A stretch of DNA of 64,000 bases from an uncultured bacterium (GCA_905215525.1 CAJMQJ010000002.1:244110-308109); one strand, 5' to 3'; shown: positions 8,591 to 18,017, counted from the stretch's first letter. The notes: generated by a model not told the origin, from the letters alone. Translations and numbers: made by a program.

Positions 8591-9135
8591 CTTGTAGGTC
8601 CTTCACCTTTCATCCACACGGGAATCCCGCATACCACTTCGACTGCGCGGTCGGCCAGCGCCGCCACGCCCGCGTTCACGCGCGCGAGCGCGCGCCTCCA
8701 TGCCTCGGTCCCCTCATCGTAGCGCATCTCATCGGCGAACACGTCGACGGTGACCACCACCGTATACGCAGCGGCCTGAGCGAGCCGTTCGATGCCTCCG
8801 AGCACCTCGCGCGCCGCAGCGTCGGGGTCACGTGGGGACAAGCCGCCTTCCGCGAAAAGCTCGTTCGCAACCAGGTTGCCCACGTCCTCCAAAAGAAGCG
8901 TGCAGCCGCGCGGAAGCCCGGACACTGCGGCGCCCACGTCACGCGTTCGCTCGAGGGTGGAAAACCCCTTGCCCTCGCGCAGCGCCCGATGGCGCGCGAT
9001 GCGGCGGGCGCCCTCTTCCCCGAAGGGCTCCATCGTTGCCAGGTACACGCGAGGGCCGTCGTGCCCGAGGCACAGGGACTCGGCGTAGGCGCTCTTGCCG
9101 CTCGCGGCGGCGCCGATGACGAGCGTCACCGTCAT
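8587..9135 (-). CDS. cobU: Adenosylcobinamide kinase / adenosylcobinamide-phosphate guanylyltransferase
   Basis: Phosphorylates adenosylcobinamide and then transfers GMP to give AdoCbi-GDP. The 182-residue length is normal for CobU/CobP. An intact Walker A, GAAASGKS, spans residues 8-15, and the guanylylated His is expected at residue 49 in RRIARHRALR. LLLEDVGNLVANELF and a C-terminal VEVVCGIPVWMKG follow. The ATG at 9135 overlaps the cobT stop. Unlike the CobU-like domain of the neighbouring fusion protein, all motifs are complete. Confidence 0.94.
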   Translation of the reverse strand: MTVTLVIGAAASGKSAYAESLCLGHDGPRVYLATMEPFGEEGARRIARHRALREGKGFSTLERTRDVGAAVSGLPRGCTLLLEDVGNLVANELFAEGGLSPRDPDAAAREVLGGIERLAQAAAYTVVVTVDVFADEMRYDEGTEAWRRALARVNAGVAALADRAVEVVCGIPVWMKGEGPTR

Positions 9136-10274
9136 TTCCCGGCCTCGAAATGCTCGTAAGCAGCCATGCCAGTCGCCGTGAACGTCTTCCCATCCCGGTA
9201 CACGCGCAGCGCCGAATCCAGAAGGGGGAGATACGCCATGGCGCCCGCGCCCTCGCCCAAGTGCATGCCTGCGTCGAGGGGCGCCTTTATGCCGAGCTCG
9301 CGAAGGAGCTCCCGGCTTGCGGGTTCGCTTGATGCGTGGGTGCCCACGAGGTAGCCCAAGGCGTTGGGGCACAGGCGCGCCGCGCACAGGGCCGCCGTGC
9401 AGGATATGACCCCGTCGAGGAGCGCCGGCGCCTTCGAGACCGCGGCCCCCAGGTAGAAGCCGCACAACGCAGCGATGTCGAAGCCGCCCACCTTCGAGAG
9501 CACGTCGATCGGGTCGGCGGGATCGGGCGAGTTCGCGTCGATAGCGCGCTCGACCACGTCGCGCTTGCGCGCGAGCGAGGCGTCCGAGAGCCCCGCGCCG
9601 CGCCCGACAAGGCTCCGCGCGTCCGCCCGGATGAGCACTGCGGCCACCGCCGCCGAGGTGGTCGTGTTGCCGATGCCCATCTCGCCCGCGGCGAGAAGGC
9701 GCACGCCGGCGCGGGCAAGCCCGCACGCGACGGCGATTCCGACCTCGATCGCGCGCACGGCCCCATCGCGAGACATAGCGGAGCCGAGAGCGATGTTGCC
9801 GCTCCCCCGCCGCACGTTCGCGCGCACCATGCGCGCGTCTTCTATGCCCCGGGCCATACCCACGTCGACGGGCACGACCTCGGCACCCGCGAACGCCGCC
9901 ATGCGGCAGGCGCTCGCGGCCCCCTCGCACATGTTGCGCGCGACGGCTCGCGTCACATCTTGCCCGCTTTGCGACACGCCTTCGGCAACGACCCCGTTGT
10001 CGGAGAAGAATACCGCGAGCGCACGGGGAAACTCGGCCACCTCGGCGCTCCCCTGAGCTGCGGCGATACACGCGACGGCGTCTTCAAAGTCGCCCAATCC
10101 CCCCAAGGGGTGCGCGATGGAGTCCCACGCGGCGTACGCGGCGGCACGGGCGCACTCGTCTGCGGGCGCGATCCGGGAAAGCGCGGCTTCGAGCACGGCG
10201 CCCGGCGCCGACGAGAACGCGCGCTCGACTTCCTCGCGGATGCAGGCAAGCGCGGTTTCGGTTGCTTCAGCCAT
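9132..10274 (-). CDS. cobT: Nicotinate-nucleotide-dimethylbenzimidazole phosphoribosyltransferase
   Basis: Activates the lower-ligand base to alpha-ribazole phosphate. The 380 residues include LGGLGDFEDAV, a VFFSDNGVVAEGVSQ segment, GEMGIGNTTTSAAV and the catalytic Glu in HLGEGAGAMAYLPLLDSA near residue 345, all CobT hallmarks. The ATG at 10274 follows a GAGGAGG ribosome site by five bases and overlaps the cbiA stop by eight. No gene for making dimethylbenzimidazole (bluB or bza) is seen in the window, so the lower ligand may be another base or be imported. Confidence 0.95.
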   Translation of the reverse strand: MAEATETALACIREEVERAFSSAPGAVLEAALSRIAPADECARAAAYAAWDSIAHPLGGLGDFEDAVACIAAAQGSAEVAEFPRALAVFFSDNGVVAEGVSQSGQDVTRAVARNMCEGAASACRMAAFAGAEVVPVDVGMARGIEDARMVRANVRRGSGNIALGSAMSRDGAVRAIEVGIAVACGLARAGVRLLAAGEMGIGNTTTSAAVAAVLIRADARSLVGRGAGLSDASLARKRDVVERAIDANSPDPADPIDVLSKVGGFDIAALCGFYLGAAVSKAPALLDGVISCTAALCAARLCPNALGYLVGTHASSEPASRELLRELGIKAPLDAGMHLGEGAGAMAYLPLLDSALRVYRDGKTFTATGMAAYEHFEAGK

Positions 10275-11649
10275 GCCGCCTCCTCTCTGCGAACGACGCT
10301 GCGGCAGACGCGAACGCGCGCGCAACGTCGGGGTTCGCAGGATAGTACACATGCGGGAAGCCCGCCACCAGGGACGGGGTGGTCGTCATGCACGGCCAGC
10401 CCTTGTCGCGCCGGGGCTTCTGCGCCCAAAAGTCGCCGCCCGGGCAGGTGGACTGCCAGTAGTGGAACTCGTGCGCGCGGATGCGTGTGCCGCGCGGCCC
10501 GTAGAGCCCGTCGCGTTGGGAAGTAAGCTCCACGTACCCGAAATGGGACAGCCTTCCCCCGTTATCGCTTGCGCCCTCAAGGGCGCCCGCAACAGGCCAG
10601 CGCCGCCCCTCGCTATCGGCGATTTCGCGCTGCAGGTACAGAAACCCACCGCATTCGGCGACCGTCGGCATGCCGGATTCCACCGCGCGCCGCACCGCCT
10701 CGCGCATCGGCGCGTTCTCGGAGAGCTGCCGCGCATGGAGCTCCGGGTAGCCGCCCCCCAGATAGAGGGCGCTTGTCCCCCGGGGCAACTCGCTATCACA
10801 CAGGGGGCTGAAAAAGGCCAGCTCGCAACCCAGATCCTCGAGCGCGCGCAGGTTCTCCTCGTAGTAGAACGAGAACGCCTCGTCACGCGCAACGGCGACG
10901 ATGGGCCGCGCTCCCGCGATCGGCTCCAACCGGTAAGGTTCCTCGCGGATATCGGGTGCCGTCGCCGCTATTTCGAGCAAGCGGTCGACGTCGACGCTCT
11001 TTTCCACCAGCTCGGCCATCTTGTCGATGCGCGCGGAGAGCTGCTCGACCTCGTCGGCGGTCACAAGCCCCAGATGCCGGCTTTCGAGCGAGAACGCCTC
11101 GTCGGCGGGGATATTCCCCAAAACCGCGACGCCCGTGTGCTTCTCGATCGCAGGCGCCGCGTAGGCGCAGGCAGCGGCGCTCGTCTTGTTCAGCACGACG
11201 CCGCGCACGTTCGCACAAGGCAGGAACTCGGCGATGCCGCGGATTACGGCGGCGAGCGATAAAGACGCCCCGCGCCCGTTCACCACTAAAACGACCGGCG
11301 TTTCCGTGTCGCGCGAAACCTGATAGCTGCTCGCGTCGGCCACGCCGGGTGCCATGCCGTCATAGAAGCCCATGACCCCCTCGAGCACCGCGACATCCGC
11401 GCCCGCGGCGCCGCATGCGAGCAGTGCGCGCAGCGTCGGGGCGTCGGTGAAGAAGCCGTCTAAATTGCCCGAGCGCGCACCCACGACGCGGCGATGAAAG
11501 AGCGGGTCAATGTAGTCGGGGCCGCATTTGAAGGCCGCGCATGCAAGGCCGCGGCGCGCGAGCGCGCGCAGGAGCGCGCACGTTACGACCGTCTTGCCGC
11601 TCCCGCTCGAGGGCGCAGCGACCATGAAGCGCGGGATGGACGTGCTCAC
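10267..11649 (-). CDS. cbiA: Cobyrinate a,c-diamide synthase
   Basis: Amidates carboxylates a and c of cobyrinate with glutamine and ATP. The 460-residue protein has RFMVAAPSSGSGKTVVTCAL (P-loop at residues 13-20), FKCGPDYIDPLFH, VLEGVMGFYDG, and a C-terminal glutaminase with Cys in TVAECGGFLYLQ and His in RAHEFHYW. The GTG start overlaps the cbiET stop. ATP domain and glutaminase are in the family order. Confidence 0.95.
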   Translation of the reverse strand: MSTSIPRFMVAAPSSGSGKTVVTCALLRALARRGLACAAFKCGPDYIDPLFHRRVVGARSGNLDGFFTDAPTLRALLACGAAGADVAVLEGVMGFYDGMAPGVADASSYQVSRDTETPVVLVVNGRGASLSLAAVIRGIAEFLPCANVRGVVLNKTSAAACAYAAPAIEKHTGVAVLGNIPADEAFSLESRHLGLVTADEVEQLSARIDKMAELVEKSVDVDRLLEIAATAPDIREEPYRLEPIAGARPIVAVARDEAFSFYYEENLRALEDLGCELAFFSPLCDSELPRGTSALYLGGGYPELHARQLSENAPMREAVRRAVESGMPTVAECGGFLYLQREIADSEGRRWPVAGALEGASDNGGRLSHFGYVELTSQRDGLYGPRGTRIRAHEFHYWQSTCPGGDFWAQKPRRDKGWPCMTTTPSLVAGFPHVYYPANPDVARAFASAAASFAERRRHG

Positions 11650-13118
11650 CGGGCGCCGCCTTCCCCACCTGCGGCGCTGCAGTTAGCAAGCGAGACCACC
11701 TCAACGGATGGGTTCCCCTCGACAGAGAGGTCCTCCCCGACAGGCGACTCAGCAAGCGCGCCGACTTCGGCAAGCTCCTCGGCATCCGCGCCCGCACCAC
11801 GCGCGCTGACGAGGAACACGGGGTTTTGCGCCTTCATAAGATGGTGCGAGCCTACAGCCTCGGCACGGGCGGCCGACACCTGGCACGCCTCGAACCCCTT
11901 AAAGCGCGAACCCGAGAGGAGCGCGAACGCCTCGGTGAGCGTCTCAACGGTGACGCATGGCACGCACAGGCGAACCTGCGAGTTCTTCTCGAGCGCCGCC
12001 TCCACGATGGAGGAAAGCTCGCCCGCGCTCCCGCCGACGAACACGGCGTCGGGGACGGGCAGTTTCGCGAGCGCTTCGGGGGCGACACCGGGGACCGCAT
12101 GCACGTTGCCGCACCCGAATGCATCCGCGTTCTCTCGGATGAGCCGCACGCCGGTCGCGTTGCGCTCGACCGCCCATACCGACCCCGCTCGCGCGACGAG
12201 CGCCGCCTCGATCGAAACGCTCCCCGTGCCGGCGCCGACATCCCACACGGTGTCGGTCGCGGTAAGGCGCAGCTTCGCGAGCGCGACGGCGCGCACCTCC
12301 TGCTTGGTCATGGGAACGTCGCCGCGGATGAAGAGCTCGTCGGGAATGCCCGAGGAAGCGTACGGCCAGCGGGAGCTCGCGGCGCGGGATGCGCCCGCAG
12401 AGTCCGCCGCGAAAGAAGCCGCCGCGGGCGCAGACGCGCCGGCCGGCGCCTCGGAGGCTGCGCTAGAGCCCGCAGGCGAACCGGCGCAGCCTGCGAACTC
12501 GATAAGCATCACGTTCAAGTCGTCGAACATCTGACCTGCGATTTCACTTGCGGTCGCGCAGGTGATGCGCTCGTCGGGGTACGACAGGCGCTCGGCCACC
12601 GTCACGCGCGCGTCCCCGAAGCCAGCCTGCACAAGCTCGCCCGAAAGCCGCGAGGGGTCTTCCCCGCCCGACGTGGCGAGGAAGAGCTCACCTGCGCGCT
12701 CGGCCTCGGCCACGATGTCGCACGCCACGCCGTGAGCGCTCGCGAAGCGCCAATCCTGCCATGGACGCGCGAGGCGCGCGGCGAGATACGACGCTGAGCT
12801 TATGCCGGGAATGACGCGCACGTCCACCTGCGCGTCGCCGGAGAGCGCCTCCACCAGGCGGCGCGCGCCGCTGAACAGCCCCACATCGCCCGTCATCACG
12901 ACCACGGCGCGCTGCCACGACGCCGCATCGGTGAGCGCGGCGACGATGTCCGCCGTCTTCACGAGCTCGCATCTCACCACGTCGGGCGGCACGTCGATGC
13001 TGACAAGCGCGCGATGAGCGCCGATGACCACGTCGGCGATGTCGATCGCGTCGAGCGCCGCGCGCGAGAGCAAGTCGGGGTTTCCGGGCCCCGCCCCGAT
13101 GATCGTTACCTTTCGCAT
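11646..13118 (-). CDS. cbiET: Fused cobalt-precorrin-7 C5- and cobalt-precorrin-6B C15-methyltransferase
   Basis: One 490-residue protein carries both halves. Residues 1-205 are CbiE (VTIIGAGPGNPDLLS, VVMTGDVGLFSGARRL, VIPGISSASYLAARL). Residues of about 255-440 are CbiT (GDVPMTKQEVRAVALAKL, DVGAGTGSVSIEAALVA). Between them lies a flexible Ala/Ser/Pro-rich linker of about 40 residues (12360-12495), and a poorly conserved acidic tail follows. The fused order E then T is that of CobL. CbiT here also decarboxylates the C-12 side chain. The frame is continuous, so this is a real fusion, not two genes joined by error. The ATG overlaps cbiH by 13 bases. Confidence 0.93.
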   Translation of the reverse strand: MRKVTIIGAGPGNPDLLSRAALDAIDIADVVIGAHRALVSIDVPPDVVRCELVKTADIVAALTDAASWQRAVVVMTGDVGLFSGARRLVEALSGDAQVDVRVIPGISSASYLAARLARPWQDWRFASAHGVACDIVAEAERAGELFLATSGGEDPSRLSGELVQAGFGDARVTVAERLSYPDERITCATASEIAGQMFDDLNVMLIEFAGCAGSPAGSSAASEAPAGASAPAAASFAADSAGASRAASSRWPYASSGIPDELFIRGDVPMTKQEVRAVALAKLRLTATDTVWDVGAGTGSVSIEAALVARAGSVWAVERNATGVRLIRENADAFGCGNVHAVPGVAPEALAKLPVPDAVFVGGSAGELSSIVEAALEKNSQVRLCVPCVTVETLTEAFALLSGSRFKGFEACQVSAARAEAVGSHHLMKAQNPVFLVSARGAGADAEELAEVGALAESPVGEDLSVEGNPSVEVVSLANCSAAGGEGGAR

Positions 13119-13849
13119 GGAATCTCCCGATACCCGCGCGGCGTGACCATACGGCCGCCTACGCGCTTCGTGTCCGCGTTGCCGACGAACACGGTGGTGA
13201 ACATGTCGGCGTCGAACTCCCCCAGCTCGGAGAGCCTGCACATGCCCGACTGCTGCCCCTCGCGCCCGATGTTGCGTACCCAGCCGCAGAGCGTGTCGGG
13301 GGCCTTCCATTCGAGCATAATCTTCGCCGCGCGCGAGAGCCTGTCGGCGCGCTTTCTGCTGCGCGGGTTGTACAAACAGATGCAGAAGTCGGCGCTCGCC
13401 ACGGCGGCGAGCCTGCGCTCGATGACCTCCCACGGCGTGAGCAGGTCGGAGAGCGACACGACCGCGAAGTCGTGGGCAAGCGGGGCGCCGAGCACCGCCG
13501 ACCCGCTCTGAGCCGCGGTGGCCCCGGCGATAACTTCCACGTCTACATCGGGGTAGTCCTCAGCAAGCTCCAGCACGGGGCTCGCCATGCCGTACACGCC
13601 CGCGTCACCGCTGCACACAAGCGCCACGGCTTCTCCGCACTGCGCGCGCGAAAGCGCCAGGCGGCACCGCTCGACCTCGTGCATCATCGGCGTCGCGAGA
13701 TGCGCCGCGTCGGGCACGGCGGCGAGCGCGAGCTCCACGTATTTCGTATACCCCACAACGATGTCGGCCGCCTCGAGCGCGCGCCGAGCCGCAATCGTCA
13801 TGCCGTCGGGGCCGCCCGGGCCGATCCCCACCACGAAGAGCTTTCCCAT
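13106..13849 (-). CDS. cbiH: Cobalt-factor III / precorrin-3B C17-methyltransferase
   Basis: Methylates C-17 with ring contraction in the cobalt-early route. The 247-residue protein starts MGKLFVVGIGPGGPDGMT and continues with VVGYTKYVEL, VCSGDAGVYGMASPVLEL and FCICLYNPRSRKR, diagnostic of CbiH/CobJ. I chose the ATG at 13849 because AAGGAG lies five bases upstream; a GTG three bases further upstream is possible. Start and cbiG stop share one base (TGATG). Confidence 0.94.
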   Translation of the reverse strand: MGKLFVVGIGPGGPDGMTIAARRALEAADIVVGYTKYVELALAAVPDAAHLATPMMHEVERCRLALSRAQCGEAVALVCSGDAGVYGMASPVLELAEDYPDVDVEVIAGATAAQSGSAVLGAPLAHDFAVVSLSDLLTPWEVIERRLAAVASADFCICLYNPRSRKRADRLSRAAKIMLEWKAPDTLCGWVRNIGREGQQSGMCRLSELGEFDADMFTTVFVGNADTKRVGGRMVTPRGYREIPCER

Positions 13850-14982
13850 CACCGCTCCTTAAACGAAAGTTCGATAGTTACCTTGGAAAACGCGACGGTC
13901 ACGCCGCCGTGAGCGAGCTTCGGGAAGATAAGTTTGCCCCCGCCCGCGAGCGCCGCGCGCTCGCACACATTGTCGACCCCCACCGTCGCGCGCACGAAAT
14001 CAGATGGCGAAACGCTACCTTCGACCTGCGACAACTCCTCTGCGGAATACGTCGCAAGCGGAATCTTGCGCGCGCGGCAGAAGGCGAGCAGACCCTCCTC
14101 GTGCGCCTTCACGTCGATCGTCGCCGCCTCGCGCACGGCCGAAGGCGAGATACCCGCCTGCCCGCACGCGAGAAGAAACGCCTCCCCGATCGCTTCGGCG
14201 CACGCACCGCGACGGCACCCTATGCCCGCAACGATGCAGGGCACGACAAGGCGAAGCGGCTCGGGCGCAGGCGCCTGCGCCCGCACGCCCGCCGGCTTCC
14301 CCGTCTCACCGGCGGGCACGACATCGCCCGTCGTCTCCGCTGCGCGAACGGACGCACCTGCATTCGCGCCAGCGAACGGCGACACGACAATATCGGCCCG
14401 AGCGCGGTCGGACGCAATGTCAACCCCCTCAGGCGGCTGTCCCGAAATCGGCATGTCGGAATAGAGCGCCACGCGCCCGCCCGAAAGCAGCCGCGCCGAC
14501 ACTCGCTTGATGGCCTCGGGATTCGAAACGGCGAGCCCCGCACAGCGCGCCCACGTATCCACCGCCCACACGCCGCGGACGTCGGTCGCCGTGGTGATGA
14601 CGGGGATGGCCCCTGCCGCGCGTGCCACAGTTTGCGCAAGCTCGTTCGCACCGCCCAAATGCCCCGACAAAAGCGGGACGGCAAAGCGCCCCGCCTCGTC
14701 GATTGCCACAACCGCGGAATCGCTTGCCTTCGAGGCGACATGCGGCGCGATCGCCCGCACGGCGATGCCCGCCGCGCCCACGAACAGAAGCGCGTCCGAC
14801 GCTTCCCACGCGAGCGCCGTCCATGCGCGCAGGTCGGCCTTCCCCTCGCCGAACCCGCGCGAAACGGAAACGTCCCAGCCAGGGTCATCTTCACCTGTCT
14901 GCGCGCAATCGGAAAGCGCGTGTGCGGTGCGCTCCGCCAACGCATACCCCCTCTCAGTGAACGCTATGCAGGAAACCCTCAT
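13849..14982 (-). CDS. cbiG: Cobalt-precorrin-5A hydrolase
   Basis: Opens the delta-lactone of cobalt-precorrin-5A and releases acetaldehyde. The 377 residues divide into an N-terminal half with DALLFVGAAGIAVRAIAPHVASKASDSAVV and PLLSGHLGGANELA, and a C-terminal half with VAGIGCRRGACAEAI and ATIDVKAHEEGLLAF, joined by an Ala/Pro-rich linker. The ATG follows the cbiL stop directly (TAGATG). This hydrolase exists only in the anaerobic pathway. Confidence 0.95.
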   Translation of the reverse strand: MRVSCIAFTERGYALAERTAHALSDCAQTGEDDPGWDVSVSRGFGEGKADLRAWTALAWEASDALLFVGAAGIAVRAIAPHVASKASDSAVVAIDEAGRFAVPLLSGHLGGANELAQTVARAAGAIPVITTATDVRGVWAVDTWARCAGLAVSNPEAIKRVSARLLSGGRVALYSDMPISGQPPEGVDIASDRARADIVVSPFAGANAGASVRAAETTGDVVPAGETGKPAGVRAQAPAPEPLRLVVPCIVAGIGCRRGACAEAIGEAFLLACGQAGISPSAVREAATIDVKAHEEGLLAFCRARKIPLATYSAEELSQVEGSVSPSDFVRATVGVDNVCERAALAGGGKLIFPKLAHGGVTVAFSKVTIELSFKER

Positions 14983-15672
14983 CTAGCGCACCACCATCGT
15001 CGAGAAGTAACTGCCCCGATCGGGCACATCGTCGAGCGAGCGGTACACGCGCTCGCCCGGAAGCCCACAGTCCTCTACGAGCTCGGCACCGTCGAAGGCG
15101 CCCTCCTCGCGAAGGATGCGCTTCGTGTCCGCAAGCGAGCGGCGCGCCTTCATGACCACCTTCGTCCCCGGCCAGCCGATTGCGCGGCGCACGTCGTCGT
15201 AGCCGCCGGGCACGATGTGCAGAGGCGACGACATCTCGGGCGTGAGGTCGCGCTCGAGCGCTGCGGCGACCGCGCAGAAGCTCGGCACGCCGGGAATGGC
15301 GCGCGCCTCGAACCCGCAGGCGCGCACGTCGGGCGCTATGCGCTGGAAGGTGGCGTAGATGCTCGGGTCCCCCAGGTTCAGCAGCGCGACGTCGCGGACC
15401 GCATCCAGGTGCGCGACAAGCTCGCGAACAAGCGAGGCATGCTCGGCCGCGCGGCGCTCGACGTCGCGCGTCATCGAGAATCGCACGGGGATCACCGTCT
15501 TGCCTGTAAGGTCGACGGCGCCACGCACGATGTCGAGCGCGACCATGGCCCCGTCCGCCGTCTGCGGTGCGGCGATGACCGGACACGATTCGATTGTGCG
15601 GACGGCCTTGATCGTGAGCAGCTCGGGGTCGCCAGGCCCCGTGCCCACCCCGTACAGCACGCCTTTACTCAT
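14983..15672 (-). CDS. cbiL: Cobalt-factor II / precorrin-2 C20-methyltransferase
   Basis: Methylates C-20 of cobalt-factor II with S-adenosylmethionine, the first step after cobalt insertion. The 229-residue product has GVLYGVGTGPGDPELLTIKAV, LNLGDPSIYATFQRI, the IPGVPSFCAVAAAL segment and KVVMKARRSLADT, as in CbiL/CobI. The ATG at 15672 has a GGGGG ribosome site six bases upstream and overlaps cbiD by eight bases. A further in-frame upstream ATG would reach deeper into cbiD and is unlikely. Confidence 0.94.
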   Translation of the reverse strand: MSKGVLYGVGTGPGDPELLTIKAVRTIESCPVIAAPQTADGAMVALDIVRGAVDLTGKTVIPVRFSMTRDVERRAAEHASLVRELVAHLDAVRDVALLNLGDPSIYATFQRIAPDVRACGFEARAIPGVPSFCAVAAALERDLTPEMSSPLHIVPGGYDDVRRAIGWPGTKVVMKARRSLADTKRILREEGAFDGAELVEDCGLPGERVYRSLDDVPDRGSYFSTMVVR

Positions 15673-16849
15673 ACGTAGCCCCCAATTCCCCGATAACTGC
15701 ATCGGCGCCCGACGTGCGGAAAAGCTCTCGGCGCTCGGCGTCGAACACGACCGCGGCGATGTCGCATGCGCCCGCCGCGCGGCGGCGCAACCTGTCCTCG
15801 ATTGCCACAGCGAGCGAGGCGGACGCAGCGTCCCCCACGCCGGCGGCCTCGATTACCTCGAGCGCCGCCGTGGTCGTGACCGACGACATGATCTCGCGCA
15901 CGGTCTTCGTGCACGCGCCGGCCAAGGCCGCGTGGGCGGCCAGAATCTCCGCGCGGCAGTCGGCGGTACGCGAATGGGTGTCCATGATGCCGCCCGCGAC
16001 CTTCACCAGCTTGCCGATGTGTCCCACAAGAAGGACATTGGTAAATCCCTCGCGAACGCAGCAATCAATCGCATCGCCCACGAAGTTGGAGATGAAGACC
16101 ACCGGCGCACCGTTTAGGTGGAAATGCCCCGAGATGAACTGCGCGCCGTAGTTGCCGGGCGTGAGCACGACTCCGCGCCGCCCCATAGCCGCATGCTGCC
16201 GGATCTCGAGCTCGATGCTGTCGCGCAAGGCAGCGAGGCTGCGCGGCTCGACGATGCCCGTCGTGCCCAGGATGGAGATGCCGTCCTCTATCCCCAGGTG
16301 CGGGTTGAAGGTCTTTTCGGCAAGGGCAACACCCTCGGGTACCGAAATCGTCACAGCGATATTTCCAGAAAAGCCGTGCGCGGCGCACACCTCGCGCACC
16401 GCCGAAGTGATCATCGCGCGCGGCGTCGCGTTGATGGCGGCCGCCCCCACCGGCTGCTCGAGCCCGGGCAACGTCACGCGCCCCACGCCCACGCCGCCAT
16501 CGACGGAAACTTCCGATTCGCGCGCGGGCACGCCCTTGCTGCCCGCAGCACCCGTGCCCGACCCCGCATGTTCCACGCGCGCGTACACGAGCACGCCGTC
16601 GGTCACATCGGCATCGTCGCCTGCGTCCTTTCGCACGGCGCACTGGGCGCACCCCTCGCCGATACATGCGTCGACCACGTTCGCCTCGACGGGCAGCCCG
16701 CCGGGGGTGACGATCGACACGCGGCCGACGGGCTTTCGTGACAAGAGCATCTCGCAGGCCGCCTTCGCCGCGAGCGCGGCGCAGCTCCCCGTGGTGTAGC
16801 CGCAGCGCAGGCGGGTCGTCCCGGTATATATGTAGTGCTCGAAGGCCAC
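15665..16849 (-). CDS. cbiD: Cobalt-precorrin-5B C1-methyltransferase
   Basis: Methylates C-1 in the anaerobic route and is found only there. The 394 residues begin with RCGYTTGSCAALAAKAACEML and continue with a DDADVTDG segment, TPGNYGAQFISGHF and LLVGHIGKLVKVAGGIMDTHSRTAD, all CbiD signatures. The GTG start at 16849 comes one base after the cbiF stop. The short Gly/Ser-rich insert near residue 90 is not conserved. Confidence 0.94.
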   Translation of the reverse strand: MAFEHYIYTGTTRLRCGYTTGSCAALAAKAACEMLLSRKPVGRVSIVTPGGLPVEANVVDACIGEGCAQCAVRKDAGDDADVTDGVLVYARVEHAGSGTGAAGSKGVPARESEVSVDGGVGVGRVTLPGLEQPVGAAAINATPRAMITSAVREVCAAHGFSGNIAVTISVPEGVALAEKTFNPHLGIEDGISILGTTGIVEPRSLAALRDSIELEIRQHAAMGRRGVVLTPGNYGAQFISGHFHLNGAPVVFISNFVGDAIDCCVREGFTNVLLVGHIGKLVKVAGGIMDTHSRTADCRAEILAAHAALAGACTKTVREIMSSVTTTAALEVIEAAGVGDAASASLAVAIEDRLRRRAAGACDIAAVVFDAERRELFRTSGADAVIGELGATYE

Positions 16850-16850
16850 G

Positions 16851-17642
16851 CTAGCTGCTCGCCTTCCGATACCCCGTGGCAAACGAAGGGTCGTAAAGCT
16901 TGCTGCGCTCGTACGACTCCGCCTGCGCGCCGTCGTGCGCAAGCCCGCCGCGAGCTCCGAGCACGCGGCCCACCACCACGAGCGCCGTGCGGTCGATGCC
17001 CTCTCGCGCGCCCGCATCGGCGAGCGTGCCCACTGTGCATCGCACCACGCGCTCCTCAGGCCAGGTCGCCTTATACACGAGCGCCGCCGGCTCGTCGGAG
17101 CTGCGGCCCGCGGCCAAAAGCTCGGCGGAAAGCTCGGCGAGCATACCCGAGCTCAGGAAGATGACCATAGTCGAGCCGCTTTCCGCCATGGTGCGCATGC
17201 CCTCGCCCGCGGGCATGGGGGTGCGCCCGGAAAGCCGCGTGATCACGACCGACTGGCTGATTCCCGGCAGTGTGTATTCCTGGCGAAGCGCCGCCGCGGC
17301 ACCGCAAAAGCTCGACACGCCGGGCACCACCTCGTAGTCCACGCCGCGCGCGTCGAGCGCGTCCATCTGCTCCTGGATGGCGCCGTACAGGCACGGGTCG
17401 CCCGTGTGCAGGCGCACCACTTCCTCGCCCCGCGCATCCGCCACGCACATCACGTCGAGCACTTCCTCCAAGGTCATGTGCGCGCTGTCGTAGACGATGC
17501 AGGATTCCTTGCACTCAGCGAGCAGCTCGGGATTCACAAGACTTCCCGCCCAAACGACCACGTCAGCCGCGCGCAGAAGGCGCGCCCCGCGCAGCGTGAT
17601 AAGGTCGGCGGCGCCCGAGCCTGCGCCAACGATATGAATCAT
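16851..17642 (-). CDS. cbiF: Cobalt-precorrin-4 C11-methyltransferase
   Basis: First gene of the minus-strand operon. The 263-residue SAM methyltransferase has MIHIVGAGSGAADLITLRGARLL, VVWAGSLVNPELL, VVRLHTGDPCLYGAIQEQM and VVPGVSSFCGAAAAL, as in CbiF/CobM. The ATG at 17642 has a GGGAAGGG ribosome site. The C-terminal RSKLYDPSFATGYRKA is also family-like. No convincing -35/-10 pair or riboswitch was found on this strand between the gene and the divergent promoter at 17774, so control of the operon is open. Confidence 0.94.
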   Translation of the reverse strand: MIHIVGAGSGAADLITLRGARLLRAADVVVWAGSLVNPELLAECKESCIVYDSAHMTLEEVLDVMCVADARGEEVVRLHTGDPCLYGAIQEQMDALDARGVDYEVVPGVSSFCGAAAALRQEYTLPGISQSVVITRLSGRTPMPAGEGMRTMAESGSTMVIFLSSGMLAELSAELLAAGRSSDEPAALVYKATWPEERVVRCTVGTLADAGAREGIDRTALVVVGRVLGARGGLAHDGAQAESYERSKLYDPSFATGYRKASS

Positions 17643-17773
17643 CCGAGCCTTCCCTTCCCGTTTCTCATCGCAACCGTTTACGCCGCCATTCGCGCAGCGG
17701 GCAAAACACGGCGCCTGCGGCGGCAATCGGCGCAAATACGCAGGCAGGAGGCGCAATGCCGCCCGCCCTGGCT

Positions 17774-17802
17774 TTGACACGTTCACAAGTGCCCACTATC
17801 AT
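17774..17802 (+). promoter_or_regulatory. Sigma70-type promoter of the cbiK-transporter arm
   Basis: TTGACA at 17774-17779 and TATCAT at 17797-17802 are separated by 17 bases. Transcription would start near 17809 and give a leader of about 290 nt that contains the cobalamin riboswitch. The -10 box lies inside a short palindrome (ACTATCATAGT), so a divergent -10 could overlap it, but no matching minus-strand -35 is visible. Confidence 0.7.
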
Positions 17803-17829
17803 AGTAAAAGTTTCGGCAACGAGCATATG

Positions 17830-18000
17830 ACAATCGGATAAAAGGAAATGACCGGCGTGGCGCCCGCACAGCCCGCGCTGGCTTGCGGAGGGAACCAGGT
17901 GGGAATCCTGGGCAAGGGACATTACTGTATAGGACGCGCGGGCGAACCGCCTCGCGCCCCAAGCCAGACTGCTTCGCCTTTTCCTCACGGCATCGCCGTG
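17830..18000 (+). ncRNA. Cobalamin riboswitch
   Basis: The conserved core is readable at 17887-17930: GAGGGAACC, then GGTGGGAATCC, a GGGACA segment and ACTGTA. The B12-box-like stretch AGCCAGACTGC begins at 17962. A CACGGC/GCCGTG hairpin (17986-18000) follows where the pseudoknot-forming P13 hairpin is expected. It sits in the leader of the exported cbiK-transporter genes, so these should fall when cobalamin is plentiful. The outer stems were not drawn fully; a covariance-model scan would fix the ends. Confidence 0.88.
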
Positions 18001-18017
18001 GCGTTAGCTCCTTGTGA

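Noticed and set aside
12360..12500. Ala/Ser-rich stretch in cbiET as a sign of frameshift or assembly error
   Set aside because: The frame is continuous and both flanking domains are intact and in the CobL order, so it is a linker.
17755..17775. AGCCAGGGCGGGC on the minus strand, like a B12 box in front of cbiF
   Set aside because: None of the other riboswitch core segments (GGTG--AATCC, CTGT) occur upstream on that strand, so it is a chance match.
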